Of a stretch of 64,000 nt of DNA, positions 1 to 8,883 are shown piece after piece (positions within the stretch are counted from its first letter, which is position 1; every line of letters starts with the position of its first letter). The notes under the pieces were generated by a model. That model searched no databases. It was not told where the DNA came from and saw only the letters and a program-made list of their open reading frames with translations. The translations under genes were made by a program, and so were the position numbers. The stretch is from Microbacterium algeriense. GTDB taxonomy: Bacteria; Actinomycetota; Actinomycetes; Actinomycetales; Microbacteriaceae. The DNA is taken from assembly GCF_008868005.1 (NCBI RefSeq), contig NZ_WAAO01000001.1, positions 1 through 64,000 on the forward strand, in the 5' to 3' direction.

Positions 1-383
1 ACGAGGATAATTTGGCATTTGACAAGTGCACGCTGTTGAGTTCTCAAGGATCGGATGCTCCCACGACCCAGTCATCACAACCAGGCCCGCAGGGCAACTT
101 CTCTATCTTACTAATCTCGCCGCCGTTGTCAAGTCCGAATTTCTTCGGCCTGACCGTGGGAACGGACCAGATCCTTCATCCTGTTCACTCAGTGAGTGTC
201 TGGGATTCGGGAGGTGTTAGCTGCTTGACGGGAGCCGGTCCGAGGACCTCCGCTCAACCGTTTGGGGCGAACAAGTAATAAGTTACGTGGGTTCTGGGGA
301 TCCGGCAAATCAGGGCTGACCGCCGGGCGTGTCGCAGTCTGCGGCGGGGAGATCGGCCGCCGATCCTCTGCTCTTGGCGCGCG
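1..383. other. Gene-poor stretch with an rRNA-leader-like motif
   Basis: No convincing gene was found here; the open frames lack ribosome sites and family resemblance. Around 32-50 the sequence TGTTGAGTTCTCAAGGAT contains the small palindrome TTGAG-TT-CTCAA. From memory, this resembles the boxA-type antitermination words that flank rRNA operons in Actinobacteria. An rRNA operon may therefore lie to the left of the window, but none is visible inside it. The rest of the stretch shows nothing I can name. Confidence 0.3.
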
Positions 384-893
384 TCACTCGACGATCAGGG
401 GTGTGGTTGTGACGTCAATGGTGCCGAAGGGGAACGGGTGGACGATGGACCAGGAGTGTGCGGTGAAGCTCTCCATGGGGATGAGGGAGAACCAGAGGTG
501 CGAGACCACGACGCCGATGCCCACGAGCACCACGATTCCGATGACAGCCCGGTTCAGTGTCTGGAGCGCAGCGGCCTCATCGTTCGCCTTCATCAAGCGG
601 CCGAGTGTGAGCAGCACGATCGCGGCGATACCGACGTAGACCAGAGGGCTTGGCGCGAGCGCCAGCTCGATGCACACGGGGGCTTCGTCCGTCGGCTGCC
701 CAGACGCATCGATGAACCCACCGCTCCCGTCGATGCCGCCAGGGCAGTAGCTGCGACTTGCAGCCATGAGGGTGGGGAACACCAGTGCGCCGATCACGGC
801 CACGATCAGGACTCGGCGGATCTTCGCGACGATCGCGACGCCGGGGAGTCCAGTGACGGCACTGGTTTCCGGCGGGGTCTGCGCGAGTGACAT
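384..893 (-). CDS. Putative multi-pass membrane protein
   Basis: The 169-residue protein has about three hydrophobic segments, near residues 24-44, 84-102 and 113-133. A short extracytoplasmic loop between the first and second carries two cysteines. The ATG is preceded by GGAGGAG, a strong ribosome site, which fixes the start. I do not recognise a family. It diverges from the DUF2510 protein on the other strand, so the two probably share a promoter region at 894-1045. Function unknown. Confidence 0.7.
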   Translation of the reverse strand: MSLAQTPPETSAVTGLPGVAIVAKIRRVLIVAVIGALVFPTLMAASRSYCPGGIDGSGGFIDASGQPTDEAPVCIELALAPSPLVYVGIAAIVLLTLGRLMKANDEAAALQTLNRAVIGIVVLVGIGVVVSHLWFSLIPMESFTAHSWSIVHPFPFGTIDVTTTPLIVE

Positions 894-1045
894 GGAGGCT
901 CCTCCGTGGGCGCGGTCGTCTCATGATGGCGCACGGGGTGGAGAGAAGGAAGGGTGGGTTGTCGGCGCCGGCACTTGTCCGTTCTGTGCGCGCCTCCGGA
1001 ATATCGGTATTGTTCGGCCATAGACCATGGAGAAGGACGGCAACG

Positions 1046-2014
1046 ATGCCCGCAGCACCTCAAGGTTGGTATGCCGACCCCGAGCACCCCGCACAGCAGC
1101 AGCGGTGGTGGGATGGCACTCAATGGACGACGCACACCGCGCCTCTAGGCCAGGCGCCGGCGGTAGCTGTCGCCGCGGGCGTTGCCGAGGCCACTCCCGC
1201 AGCGGCGAAGTCCTCTCGGTGGAAGATCATCCTCATCGTGGGAGCAGTGGTCCTCGCGGTCCTCCTGCTCACCCGCAGCCTGGGCGTGATCATGATGCTC
1301 GCGGGGCTGGTCCTCTTCTTCGTCGCCATCTACGGCATCGTTCGTGGCTCGGCGAAACTCTTTCGCGTGCGCTCCCGCGGGGCGGCATGGGCTGCCCTCG
1401 GGATCGCCTTCGTGCTGATGTTCGTGGGCACGGGGGCGAACGCCGCTCTCGGCGGTCCGGGTTCGGACTCGACGGGTTCAGAATCATCGTCATCGGATGC
1501 CAAGCCGTTCGTGTCTGCACCGACCGAGAAGCCGACGCCTGCAGAGACCGAGGAGCCGACGCCCTCACCGAAGCCGACGACCTTCGAGGACCTCGAGGAG
1601 TCGACGGCGATTCCGTTCGAGCGGACGACGGTCGACGATCCGCAGCTCGACGTCGGGCAGACCGCCGTCACGACCGCGGGAGTCGACGGCACCAAGGTCA
1701 CCACCTACCGCGTGACGTACATCGACGGGGTTGAGGCGTCGCGCGAGGTCGTCGGCGAGGTCGTCACCGTCGCCCCGGTGAATGAGGTCACGTCGAACGG
1801 GACGCGACAGCCCGCTCCCGCACCGGTGCCTCTGGTGCAGCCCGCAGAGCAGTGCCACTCGAGCTACGCAGGAGTGTGCGTGCCGATCGCGTCGGATGTG
1901 GATTGCGCAGGCGGGAGCGGCGACGGGCCGGCCTATGTGCGGGGGCCGCTGCAGGTGGTCGGCTGGGATGAGTACAAGCTCGACCGCGACGGTGACGGGA
2001 TCGCCTGCGACTGA
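1046..2014 (+). CDS. DUF2510-G5-Excalibur domain membrane protein
   Basis: The start is the ATG preceded by AGAAGGA; the frame stays open further upstream but without a better site. The 322-residue protein begins with a DUF2510 domain (residues 5-35, GWYADP and WWDG motifs). Two or three membrane segments follow (about 57-135), then a Ser/Thr/Pro/Glu-rich linker and a G5 domain (about 180-255). It ends in an Excalibur calcium-binding motif (DRDGDGIACD). G5 and Excalibur are extracellular cell-wall or calcium-associated modules, so the C-terminal half should face outside. The role is probably envelope-associated; no enzymatic residues are visible. Confidence 0.85.
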   Translation: MPAAPQGWYADPEHPAQQQRWWDGTQWTTHTAPLGQAPAVAVAAGVAEATPAAAKSSRWKIILIVGAVVLAVLLLTRSLGVIMMLAGLVLFFVAIYGIVRGSAKLFRVRSRGAAWAALGIAFVLMFVGTGANAALGGPGSDSTGSESSSSDAKPFVSAPTEKPTPAETEEPTPSPKPTTFEDLEESTAIPFERTTVDDPQLDVGQTAVTTAGVDGTKVTTYRVTYIDGVEASREVVGEVVTVAPVNEVTSNGTRQPAPAPVPLVQPAEQCHSSYAGVCVPIASDVDCAGGSGDGPAYVRGPLQVVGWDEYKLDRDGDGIACD

Positions 2015-2077
2015 AGCGGGTCCGCCTTACGCTGGAGCGTCTGCCTCTTTCTCTGAGGCGCCTTCCCCTGGAGCTCC

Positions 2078-3263
2078 ATGTCTGCAACGACGGTCGATGA
2101 TCGTGCCCGCTATCGGGCGAACCCTTCTGTCCTGACCGCGCTGAAGAGTCCGCGGATGCTGACCCGCGAGGTGCTGGCCGGACTCGTCGTCGGCCTCGCG
2201 CTCATCCCCGAGGCGATCGCGTTCTCGGTGATCGCGGGCGTCGACCCGAAGGTGGGGCTGTTCTCGTCGTTCATCATGGCGGTCTCGATCGCGTTCCTCG
2301 GCGGGCGTCCGGCGATGGTGACCGCGGCGACCGGAGCCGTGGCGCTCGTGATCGCACCGGTCGCGCCGATGTACGGACTGGACTACTTCATCGCGACTGT
2401 CATCCTCGCCGGGATCTTCCAAGTGGTGCTCGGGGTGCTCGGCGGAGACGTTCACGATCATCGCGCCGTTCGCGCTCGGGGTGGCGCTGGTCGGGCTCAT
2501 GGAGTCGCTGCTCACCGCGAAGCTCGTCGACGAGATCACCGACACCCACTCGAACAAGACGCGTGAATCGTGGGGGCAGGGCGTCGCGAACGTGCTGTCC
2601 GGGATCTTCGGCGGCATGGGCGGGTGCGCGGTGATCGGTCAGAAGATGATCAACGTGAAGGCGTCTGGTGCGCGGACCCGCATCTCGACGTTCTGCGCCG
2701 GCATCTTCCTGTTCCTGTTGGTCGTGGTGTTCGGCGACTTCGTCGGGACGATTCCGATGGCGGCGCTGGTGGCCGTGATGATCATGGTGGCGATCGGGGC
2801 GTTCGACTGGCACAGCGTGCGTCCGTCGACGCTGAAGCGGATGCCGAAGAGCGAGACGTTCGTGATGGTGGCGACGGTGGTGCTGGTGCTGATCACGCAT
2901 AACCTGGCGGTCGGGGTTGTGGGTGGAGTGCTGGTCGCGTCGGTGCTGTTCGTGCGGCGGGCGGCGCACTTCGTTTCCGTGTCGCGGGTCTTGTCTTCGG
3001 CTGGGGACGTTGTGACGTACGTCGTGGAGGGGGAGTTGTTCTTCGCTTCGAGCAATGATCTGACGACGTTGTTCAATTACTCATCCGACCCATCTCGGGT
3101 GGTGATTGATCTGACGGGATCGCATGTGTGGGATGCGTCGACCGTTGCTGCGCTGGATGCGATTGAGACGAAGTATCAAGCGTTGGGGAAGACGGTGGAG
3201 ATCGTCGGGATGAACGACCCGAGCGGAACCATGCACGGGCGGTTGACGGGTGGGTTCGAGTAG
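2078..3263 (+). pseudogene. SulP-family sulfate/anion permease, broken by internal deletion
   Basis: SulP transporters are membrane anion permeases of about 480-550 residues with a C-terminal STAS domain. Here the N-terminal part reads from ATG 2078 to about 2440 (through [12 protein letters not shown]). The downstream part continues in another frame from about 2442 ([12 protein letters not shown]) to a stop at 3261-3263, including the STAS region. Roughly 115 residues covering the middle membrane helices are missing and the frame changes at the junction. This is a deletion plus frameshift, not a single-base error. The N-terminal frame runs into unrelated residues and stops at 2566. It lies at the left edge of the defence island. 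Confidence 0.8.
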
Positions 3264-3429
3264 GCGGAACAGGACAAGGGCGATTGCGGCCCGTCTAGCA
3301 CGTTGCAGTTCCCACCGCGATCGACACCAAGGCCAAGCGACTGAGGCCGAGGTCGAAGTACACTCAGGACTACGAAGCTGCTGCCGGCGGACCTATGGCA
3401 ACCTAACACGGGATAAGATACGCACCTTG

Positions 3430-3495
3430 TTGAGATGGTTCACACCGATCAAGCGCGGTTCGCACTGAGCTCGAACACAGTGTTGAATTGGTTCA
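3430..3495 (+). promoter_or_regulatory. Candidate paired operator: TTGA-N2-TGGTTCA direct repeats
   Basis: Two 13-bp direct repeats, TTGAGATGGTTCA (3430-3442) and TTGAATTGGTTCA (3483-3495), start 53 bp apart, about five helical turns. They sit just upstream of the methyltransferase gene. Restriction-modification loci often have controller sites here, but no controller gene is visible, so this is only a pattern. Confidence 0.25.
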
Positions 3496-3546
3496 GAGAA
3501 GCGGTGCGTCGTTTCGCCCAGAAGTGACGCAGATGTTCTCCTGGAG

Positions 3547-5361
3547 TTGAGCACCGAGAGGATGTCCTTGGCGGAGTATGGAGTCAAGCTTGAGCGTTCC
3601 GCGCCGTTAGCGCTGGACCGCCATGAATCCGCACCCAACGAAGACGCATTCGCTTCCTGGTGCAGCGACGAAAAGTCCGCGGGCCGACCGTTGGCTCTTG
3701 ACCTCTTCTCTGGGGCAGGTGGACTCGGCCTCGGGGTCCAGGCTGCCGGCTGGACCGTCGTCGCAGCCGTCGATCACGACCGCCGCGCTCTCGAGACACA
3801 TCAAGCCAACTTTCCAGGACTAGCGATCCACAAAGACATGAGTGACCCCGAGCAAGTGCGCGAGCTTATCTCACAATTGCGCGAGATCGACCTTGACTTG
3901 ATAGTCGGTGGCCCACCATGCCAGCCATTCAGCCGAGCCGGGCGCGCGAAGATTCGCAGTCTCGTGAATCAGGGCGCAAGAGAGGAAGATGACCATCGGC
4001 GCGAGCTCTGGCGCTCGTTTGTTGACGTCGTTCTTGCGCTGCGGCCGCGCGCGGTCATCATGGAAAACGTTCCCGACATGGCAATCGGTGATGACCTACT
4101 CGTGATCCGGACCATTGCCGACATCCTAGAACGGTCGGGCTACTCGGTGGACTACCGGCTCCTCGACGCATGGCGGCACGGCGTGCCACAGCATCGAAAG
4201 CGCTTCATCCTTCAAGCACGGAAGGATGGCGCTCCCCGATGGCCCGAGCCCCAGAGTGATCGCGTGAATGTTCGCGATGCCATCAGTGATCTTCCGAAGC
4301 TCGGGGCCACCACCGGTGCAAGAGAACTCCCGTACGTCGGAGAAGCCCTCTCCGAATTTGCAAGGCAACTACGCGGAGATGCCGGCCCCCTGGTTTTCGA
4401 CCACATGACCCGCCCCGTGCGCAGTGACGATCGTGAAGCATTTGAGCTGATGACACCCCGCACTTTGTACTCAGACCTGCCCGAGCACCTTCGTCGATAC
4501 CGTTCCGACACCTTCAACGACAAGTACAAGCGGCTCGACTGGGACGATTTGAGCAGAACAATCACCGCGCACATCGCTAAGGACGGATACTGGTACATCC
4601 ACCCTGGAGAGCACCGCACACTTACAGTCAGGGAAGCCGCCCGAATTCAAACCTTTCCCGACAGCTTTCGATTCTCCGGAACACGGAGTGATGCGTTCCG
4701 ACAGATCGGCAACGCAGTCCCTCCGATGCTCGGCAAAGCAGTCGCGGAAGCCGCAGCCGATCGTGAAGGCAGCGCGCCGGTCGCCCAGGTAGAAATCACC
4801 GCGCTCCGAAACGGGCTAACCAATTGGGCAATGCACGACCGCGAGACGTTCTGGTGGCGTTATCCCGGCCACCGAATGACCCCGATGGCTTCCGCGCTGG
4901 CCGCATTGCTCGATGTTCAGCGGCTATCGCCTGACCTGGCTCGAGCTATCATGACTCCGATCGGATCACAATCGTCCCTAGGCCTCGAGCAGCTCACGGC
5001 CCTTCCGACCGATCGTTTGAGCCGCGGACGCCGAATACTCGTACGAGGACTGAGAGAGTCAGTCCGTCGAACCGACGCGCCTGCAACCCCCGATGACCTC
5101 CTTGAACACATGCGACCTTCTCAACGCCGAGTCATGTCGATCCTGCAAGGCGGACCCGAGCTTGTTGTGAACGCTCACGTGGGCAAGGCAGTCACAACGT
5201 TGATGCGCCTTCCTTCGCATCTGCGGGGGCTCCATACTGACGTAAAGGTAGCCGCGGCCCAGCTAGTGGGCGTCGGTGAGAACGCGGCACTACGGATGTG
5301 TGCGTTACGCCACGTGGACATCGCTGCAGCACCGAGAATTCGCGCCGAGTCAGAATTTTGA
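3547..5361 (+). CDS. C5-cytosine DNA methyltransferase with C-terminal HhH-GPD glycosylase-like domain
   Basis: Transfers a methyl group from S-adenosylmethionine to cytosine C5 in DNA. All key motifs are present: motif I DLFSGAGG (52-59), motif IV GGPPCQPFS with catalytic Cys125, motif VI ENVP (173-176), motif VIII QHRKR and motif X QIGNAVPP (386-393). A further 200 residues follow. From 416 they match the layout of MutY/Mig-type HhH-GPD glycosylases: NWAMHDRETFWWR resembles WYxxNxRDFPWR, and VVNAHVGKAV (540-549) resembles VVDxNVxRV. Asn542 replaces the catalytic Asp and no four-Cys iron-sulfur cluster is visible. The start is uncertain: TTG at 3547 or ATG at 3562, both with poorly spaced SD-like sequences. 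GC is lower than in flanking genes, which suggests transfer. Confidence 0.9.
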   Translation: MSTERMSLAEYGVKLERSAPLALDRHESAPNEDAFASWCSDEKSAGRPLALDLFSGAGGLGLGVQAAGWTVVAAVDHDRRALETHQANFPGLAIHKDMSDPEQVRELISQLREIDLDLIVGGPPCQPFSRAGRAKIRSLVNQGAREEDDHRRELWRSFVDVVLALRPRAVIMENVPDMAIGDDLLVIRTIADILERSGYSVDYRLLDAWRHGVPQHRKRFILQARKDGAPRWPEPQSDRVNVRDAISDLPKLGATTGARELPYVGEALSEFARQLRGDAGPLVFDHMTRPVRSDDREAFELMTPRTLYSDLPEHLRRYRSDTFNDKYKRLDWDDLSRTITAHIAKDGYWYIHPGEHRTLTVREAARIQTFPDSFRFSGTRSDAFRQIGNAVPPMLGKAVAEAAADREGSAPVAQVEITALRNGLTNWAMHDRETFWWRYPGHRMTPMASALAALLDVQRLSPDLARAIMTPIGSQSSLGLEQLTALPTDRLSRGRRILVRGLRESVRRTDAPATPDDLLEHMRPSQRRVMSILQGGPELVVNAHVGKAVTTLMRLPSHLRGLHTDVKVAAAQLVGVGENAALRMCALRHVDIAAAPRIRAESEF

Positions 5362-5427
5362 CGCGCGGACCGAAGAAACCCGATAGCGTGCGGTAGAACG
5401 GATCAATCGTTTCCGAAGGGGTAGAGG

Positions 5428-7629
5428 GTGGCAACCACAGACAGCTCGGGTCGAGGCAGGCTTAGACCCCGCGCGCGACTCCTACGAACGCTCGGAAACG
5501 ACCTAATCAGCAACGATAAAGTCGCGATCATAGAACTCGTCAAGAACTCGTTCGACGCCGATGCCAAGAACGTGGTGGTCCGATTTATCGGGCCCCTCAC
5601 CCCCACCGACGGGCGGATCGAAGTCTGGGACGACGGCACTGGCATGGATGCCGAAACGGTGGAATCAGCGTGGCTTGAGATCGCCACCGACAACAAGCAG
5701 AAGCGCACGCACAGCGACGGCGGGCGACGCGTTCTCGGAGAAAAAGGAATTGGACGCTTAGCGTCTGCGCGTATCGGCAGCGAGCTCTCCTTGATAACTC
5801 GGAGAGGGGACGCACAAGAAGTGGAGCTTCTCGTCGATTGGGCGGACTTCGATCGCGAGGGCGCGTTCCTCGACGAAATCGATCTTGCTTGGGAGATTGG
5901 CGGTAGCGATCTATTTGCACCCAATGGCACTGCGAGCGAGATCTTCGCCAGCAATGCCGAAGAATGGCACAGTGGTAGCGGGACTCTACTTCGAATCGAG
6001 AAGTTGAACCGTAGTTGGACCGAAGAGGACGTCGCTGAGCTGCGAACCTCACTTACGCGGCTGGTCCGCCCTCGACCCGCTCACTTGGAATCGCCGGAGT
6101 CAGATTTTGTAATTCACCTTGACTTCGTTTCTACAGTTGATGAGCTTGAGAAGTTCTCCGGATCCGTTCAACCCCCGCAAGACTTCCAGCAGCCCCACTA
6201 CCGTCTTTCAGGGGACGTGGACGAAAGTGGTGTGGCAACGCTTCGATATGAGCAGCTCGCGCCAGAAATCGATGAGACGCTTGAGGAGAAGGCTCTTTGG
6301 GTAAGTGACCGTCGCGCCCCCCTGTGCGGAGGTTTTCAGTTTGAGCTAAGCGTCTGGGATCGAGATCGGCAAGGTTTTGACAAGACTGTGGCTGCGGCCG
6401 AGCGGTCAGGGACGGCGCTCATCGCAGCGAATCTCAGAGGTTTTCGGGCCGATCTTAATGAAGTTGCGGGCGTTAGCGTCTACCGTGACGGCTTCCGCGT
6501 CCTCCCCTTTGGCGAAAAAGATGATGATTGGCTGCGCCTAGACATAAGGCGAGTTCAAAATCCAACGTTGGCAGTCTCGAACAATCAGATAATTGGACAC
6601 GTGTTCATCGCCGCGGATAGCAATCCGCTGCTGCGTGACCAATCCAATAGAGAGGGCTTGCTCGACGGCCCCGCATATGACGATCTTCGAACCATAATTC
6701 GTGCCGCACTATCTATGCTCGAAGTCAGGCGCTATGCGGCCAGACCTAGAGCAGAGAAGCCCGCTTCGACCAGAGGTGGACTTTTCGACAGGTTCGAGCT
6801 CACAACCCTACGGGATGCGATTGAAGCGAAACACCCAGGCGACAAGCAGATCATGGGACTTCTCGATGAGAAGGACCGCGCGATCCAAGCCGGAGTCGAG
6901 GAAGTTCAGCAAGTCTTATCGAGGTATTCACGCCTCGCGACGCTCGGCTCGCTGGTCGACAATGTTCTACATGACGGCCGCACTATCGTTGCTCAGATTA
7001 TCGCTAGAGCACGTATCCGCCGACGGGAGCTCGCGAAAGAAGCAGTGCCTTGCCGGGAGCGTCTCCAAGTTGCAGATGAGGCGCTCGCAAGGACCATGGA
7101 TCAAGCGAATCAGATCGATCAGTTGTTCGGTCGCATTGAACCTTTTGGTGGAAGAAAACGTGGTCGCCCCAGACAAACGCAGATCGCTGACATACTTGAG
7201 CGAGCCGTTGCCATCCATCGAGTTGACGCCGAAGAGCGTGGAATCGAGTTAAGTGCGGACGTCCACGACTTCGAAGTTACGGTCGATGAATCTGAGATGC
7301 TGACGGTCCTCGCCAACCTCATCGGTAATGCACTCTACTGGACTTCCACCAATCGGCCGGACTCGCCAAGGAAGGTACGAGTGAGCGCCGTCAGGAATGC
7401 CGATGCGTCACTGTCGGTGTTTGTAGGAGACACGGGTCCCGGAGTCGAGGATGACGTTCGTGATCTGATCTTCGATCCCTACTTTTCAACGAAGCCTGAC
7501 GGAATCGGGCTTGGCTTGAGCATCGCAGGAAGCTTGGTTCAGGACGTGTACGACGGCGACCTACGACTGGTCGATAATCCCCAGTTCGAAGGTGCGACCT
7601 TTGAGGCTATTTTCAGGAGGCGCTCATGA
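5428..7629 (+). CDS. Sensor histidine kinase-like protein with two GHKL ATPase modules
   Basis: The 733-residue soluble protein starts with an Hsp90/MORC-like GHKL ATPase: ELVKNSFDA (36-44; Glu36, Asn40), DDGTGM (68-73) and GEKGIG (104-109). A second, kinase-type half follows. It has a dimerisation region with NVLHDGR, where His515 is the likely phospho-acceptor, an N box around Asn634, G1 DTGPG (from Asp668), an F box FDPYFSTK and G2 GIGLGLS. There is no signal peptide or membrane helix, so it should sense a cytoplasmic cue. It starts at GTG 5428, 66 bp after the methyltransferase, and its stop overlaps the next ATG (ATGA), which indicates co-translation with the response regulator. The specific signal is unknown. 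Confidence 0.85.
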   Translation: MATTDSSGRGRLRPRARLLRTLGNDLISNDKVAIIELVKNSFDADAKNVVVRFIGPLTPTDGRIEVWDDGTGMDAETVESAWLEIATDNKQKRTHSDGGRRVLGEKGIGRLASARIGSELSLITRRGDAQEVELLVDWADFDREGAFLDEIDLAWEIGGSDLFAPNGTASEIFASNAEEWHSGSGTLLRIEKLNRSWTEEDVAELRTSLTRLVRPRPAHLESPESDFVIHLDFVSTVDELEKFSGSVQPPQDFQQPHYRLSGDVDESGVATLRYEQLAPEIDETLEEKALWVSDRRAPLCGGFQFELSVWDRDRQGFDKTVAAAERSGTALIAANLRGFRADLNEVAGVSVYRDGFRVLPFGEKDDDWLRLDIRRVQNPTLAVSNNQIIGHVFIAADSNPLLRDQSNREGLLDGPAYDDLRTIIRAALSMLEVRRYAARPRAEKPASTRGGLFDRFELTTLRDAIEAKHPGDKQIMGLLDEKDRAIQAGVEEVQQVLSRYSRLATLGSLVDNVLHDGRTIVAQIIARARIRRRELAKEAVPCRERLQVADEALARTMDQANQIDQLFGRIEPFGGRKRGRPRQTQIADILERAVAIHRVDAEERGIELSADVHDFEVTVDESEMLTVLANLIGNALYWTSTNRPDSPRKVRVSAVRNADASLSVFVGDTGPGVEDDVRDLIFDPYFSTKPDGIGLGLSIAGSLVQDVYDGDLRLVDNPQFEGATFEAIFRRRS

Positions 7630-8783
7630 GTAACGAACTTGTTAAGATCCTTTTGATCGAGGACAATATCGAGCTGGCGGAGCTCGCACGGGCCGAAATC
7701 TTTGATGCTTTCGAAGACGATAAAGAGATGTCGATTGCCCTTGACGTCGAGAATGATTTTGATCGGGGATATGAGCGAGCTAGCACAGGTGGATATGACC
7801 TGATCGTTCTGGATCTACGCCGCGAAGATGCCGCAGGCGACGATGACGACGCGGGCCAACGGACCTTTACCAATATTCGTGGGGCTCGGTTTATCCCCAT
7901 TGTCTTTTGGACTGCCCTTCCGGACCACGTTGCCGATAAAGTCAAGCCACCGTTTGTGACGGTTGCCAAGAAGACGGCGCTCGACCAAGTTCCGCTGCTG
8001 ATCCGAGAGGCTGTCAAGAGTCATGCCGCCCACGCCATGCGAGCGATCGAAGCCTCCGTCTCGGAGGTGCTCCGCCAACACATGTGGGACGAGCTGGCAC
8101 CCAATTGGGATGAGTATTCTGGCACCCCCGATGAGGCTTCGCTCTCGCAGGTTCTCATCAGCCGATTGGCGCGCGTACTTGAAGCCAAGAACAACGAACA
8201 GTTCACATCGCATCCGCATCATCGATATGTTTATCCGCCTGCAGCGGAGCACCGCGCACCAGGAGACGTGCTAATGCGCGGAGGGGAGGGAGATGCTACC
8301 TGGTGGATCGTCCTGACCCCGGCCTGCGACTTCATTCCCCGTAAGGATGGCATACCGAACGCCGAAAGGGTCGTACTCGCCGCCGCGACCCCCGTGGAAG
8401 ACGCTGATAAATATAAGGCATGGGCGAAGAAGATCGATGACAAGTCCAATTGGAGCATTCTGCGGCGCGACATCCTGACTGCGACTCACAGCCGGTTCTC
8501 GTATCTACCGGCTTTCCGGGACATCCCCGACCTTGTTGTGGATCTCCAACACTTGGCATCGGAGCCAATATCTCGAATCGCCGAATATCGCGCAGTTGCC
8601 TCGTTGGCGGGACCATTTGCTGAGGCACTGTTGGCCCAACACAGCCACTACGCAGGTCGCATTGGGATCCCTGATCTTAATGTCGACTTGATAAGGCAAC
8701 GGTTCGAGGCTTCGATCGAGGCGGAGCTGTTGGCAGCCTCTGCGGTCGATACGCTTCAACCGACGGAGGCTGATGACCGCTAA
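7626..8783 (+). CDS. Response regulator with unrecognised C-terminal output domain
   Basis: The N-terminal receiver domain (about 1-125) keeps Glu12/Asp13, phospho-acceptor Asp63 (VLDLR), Thr96 (FWTALP) and Lys115/116. An acidic insert (GDDDDAG) follows Asp63. The partner kinase is the overlapping upstream gene. The remaining 260 residues are not a DNA-binding winged helix, GGDEF or any other common output domain. Conserved-looking stretches are RYVYPPA, WWIVLTPACDF (about 220-230) and SRFSYLPAF. I cannot assign an activity. Given the methyltransferase two genes upstream, the output domain could be the effector or a regulator of a defence response; this is inference. Confidence 0.8.
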   Translation: MSNELVKILLIEDNIELAELARAEIFDAFEDDKEMSIALDVENDFDRGYERASTGGYDLIVLDLRREDAAGDDDDAGQRTFTNIRGARFIPIVFWTALPDHVADKVKPPFVTVAKKTALDQVPLLIREAVKSHAAHAMRAIEASVSEVLRQHMWDELAPNWDEYSGTPDEASLSQVLISRLARVLEAKNNEQFTSHPHHRYVYPPAAEHRAPGDVLMRGGEGDATWWIVLTPACDFIPRKDGIPNAERVVLAAATPVEDADKYKAWAKKIDDKSNWSILRRDILTATHSRFSYLPAFRDIPDLVVDLQHLASEPISRIAEYRAVASLAGPFAEALLAQHSHYAGRIGIPDLNVDLIRQRFEASIEAELLAASAVDTLQPTEADDR

Positions 8784-8883
8784 CCGGACACCGCCTGTGC
8801 CCCTCCGACACGATTGGGGCTAAGAGCACCAGTGCGGGAGAAGGTGTGGATTAGCGACCTTCGCGGCTGATACCGTCGGTCGC

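Noticed and set aside
2078..2566. Intact short SulP-like protein of 162 residues
   Set aside because: The last 40 residues are out-of-frame sequence after the deletion; it lacks most membrane helices.
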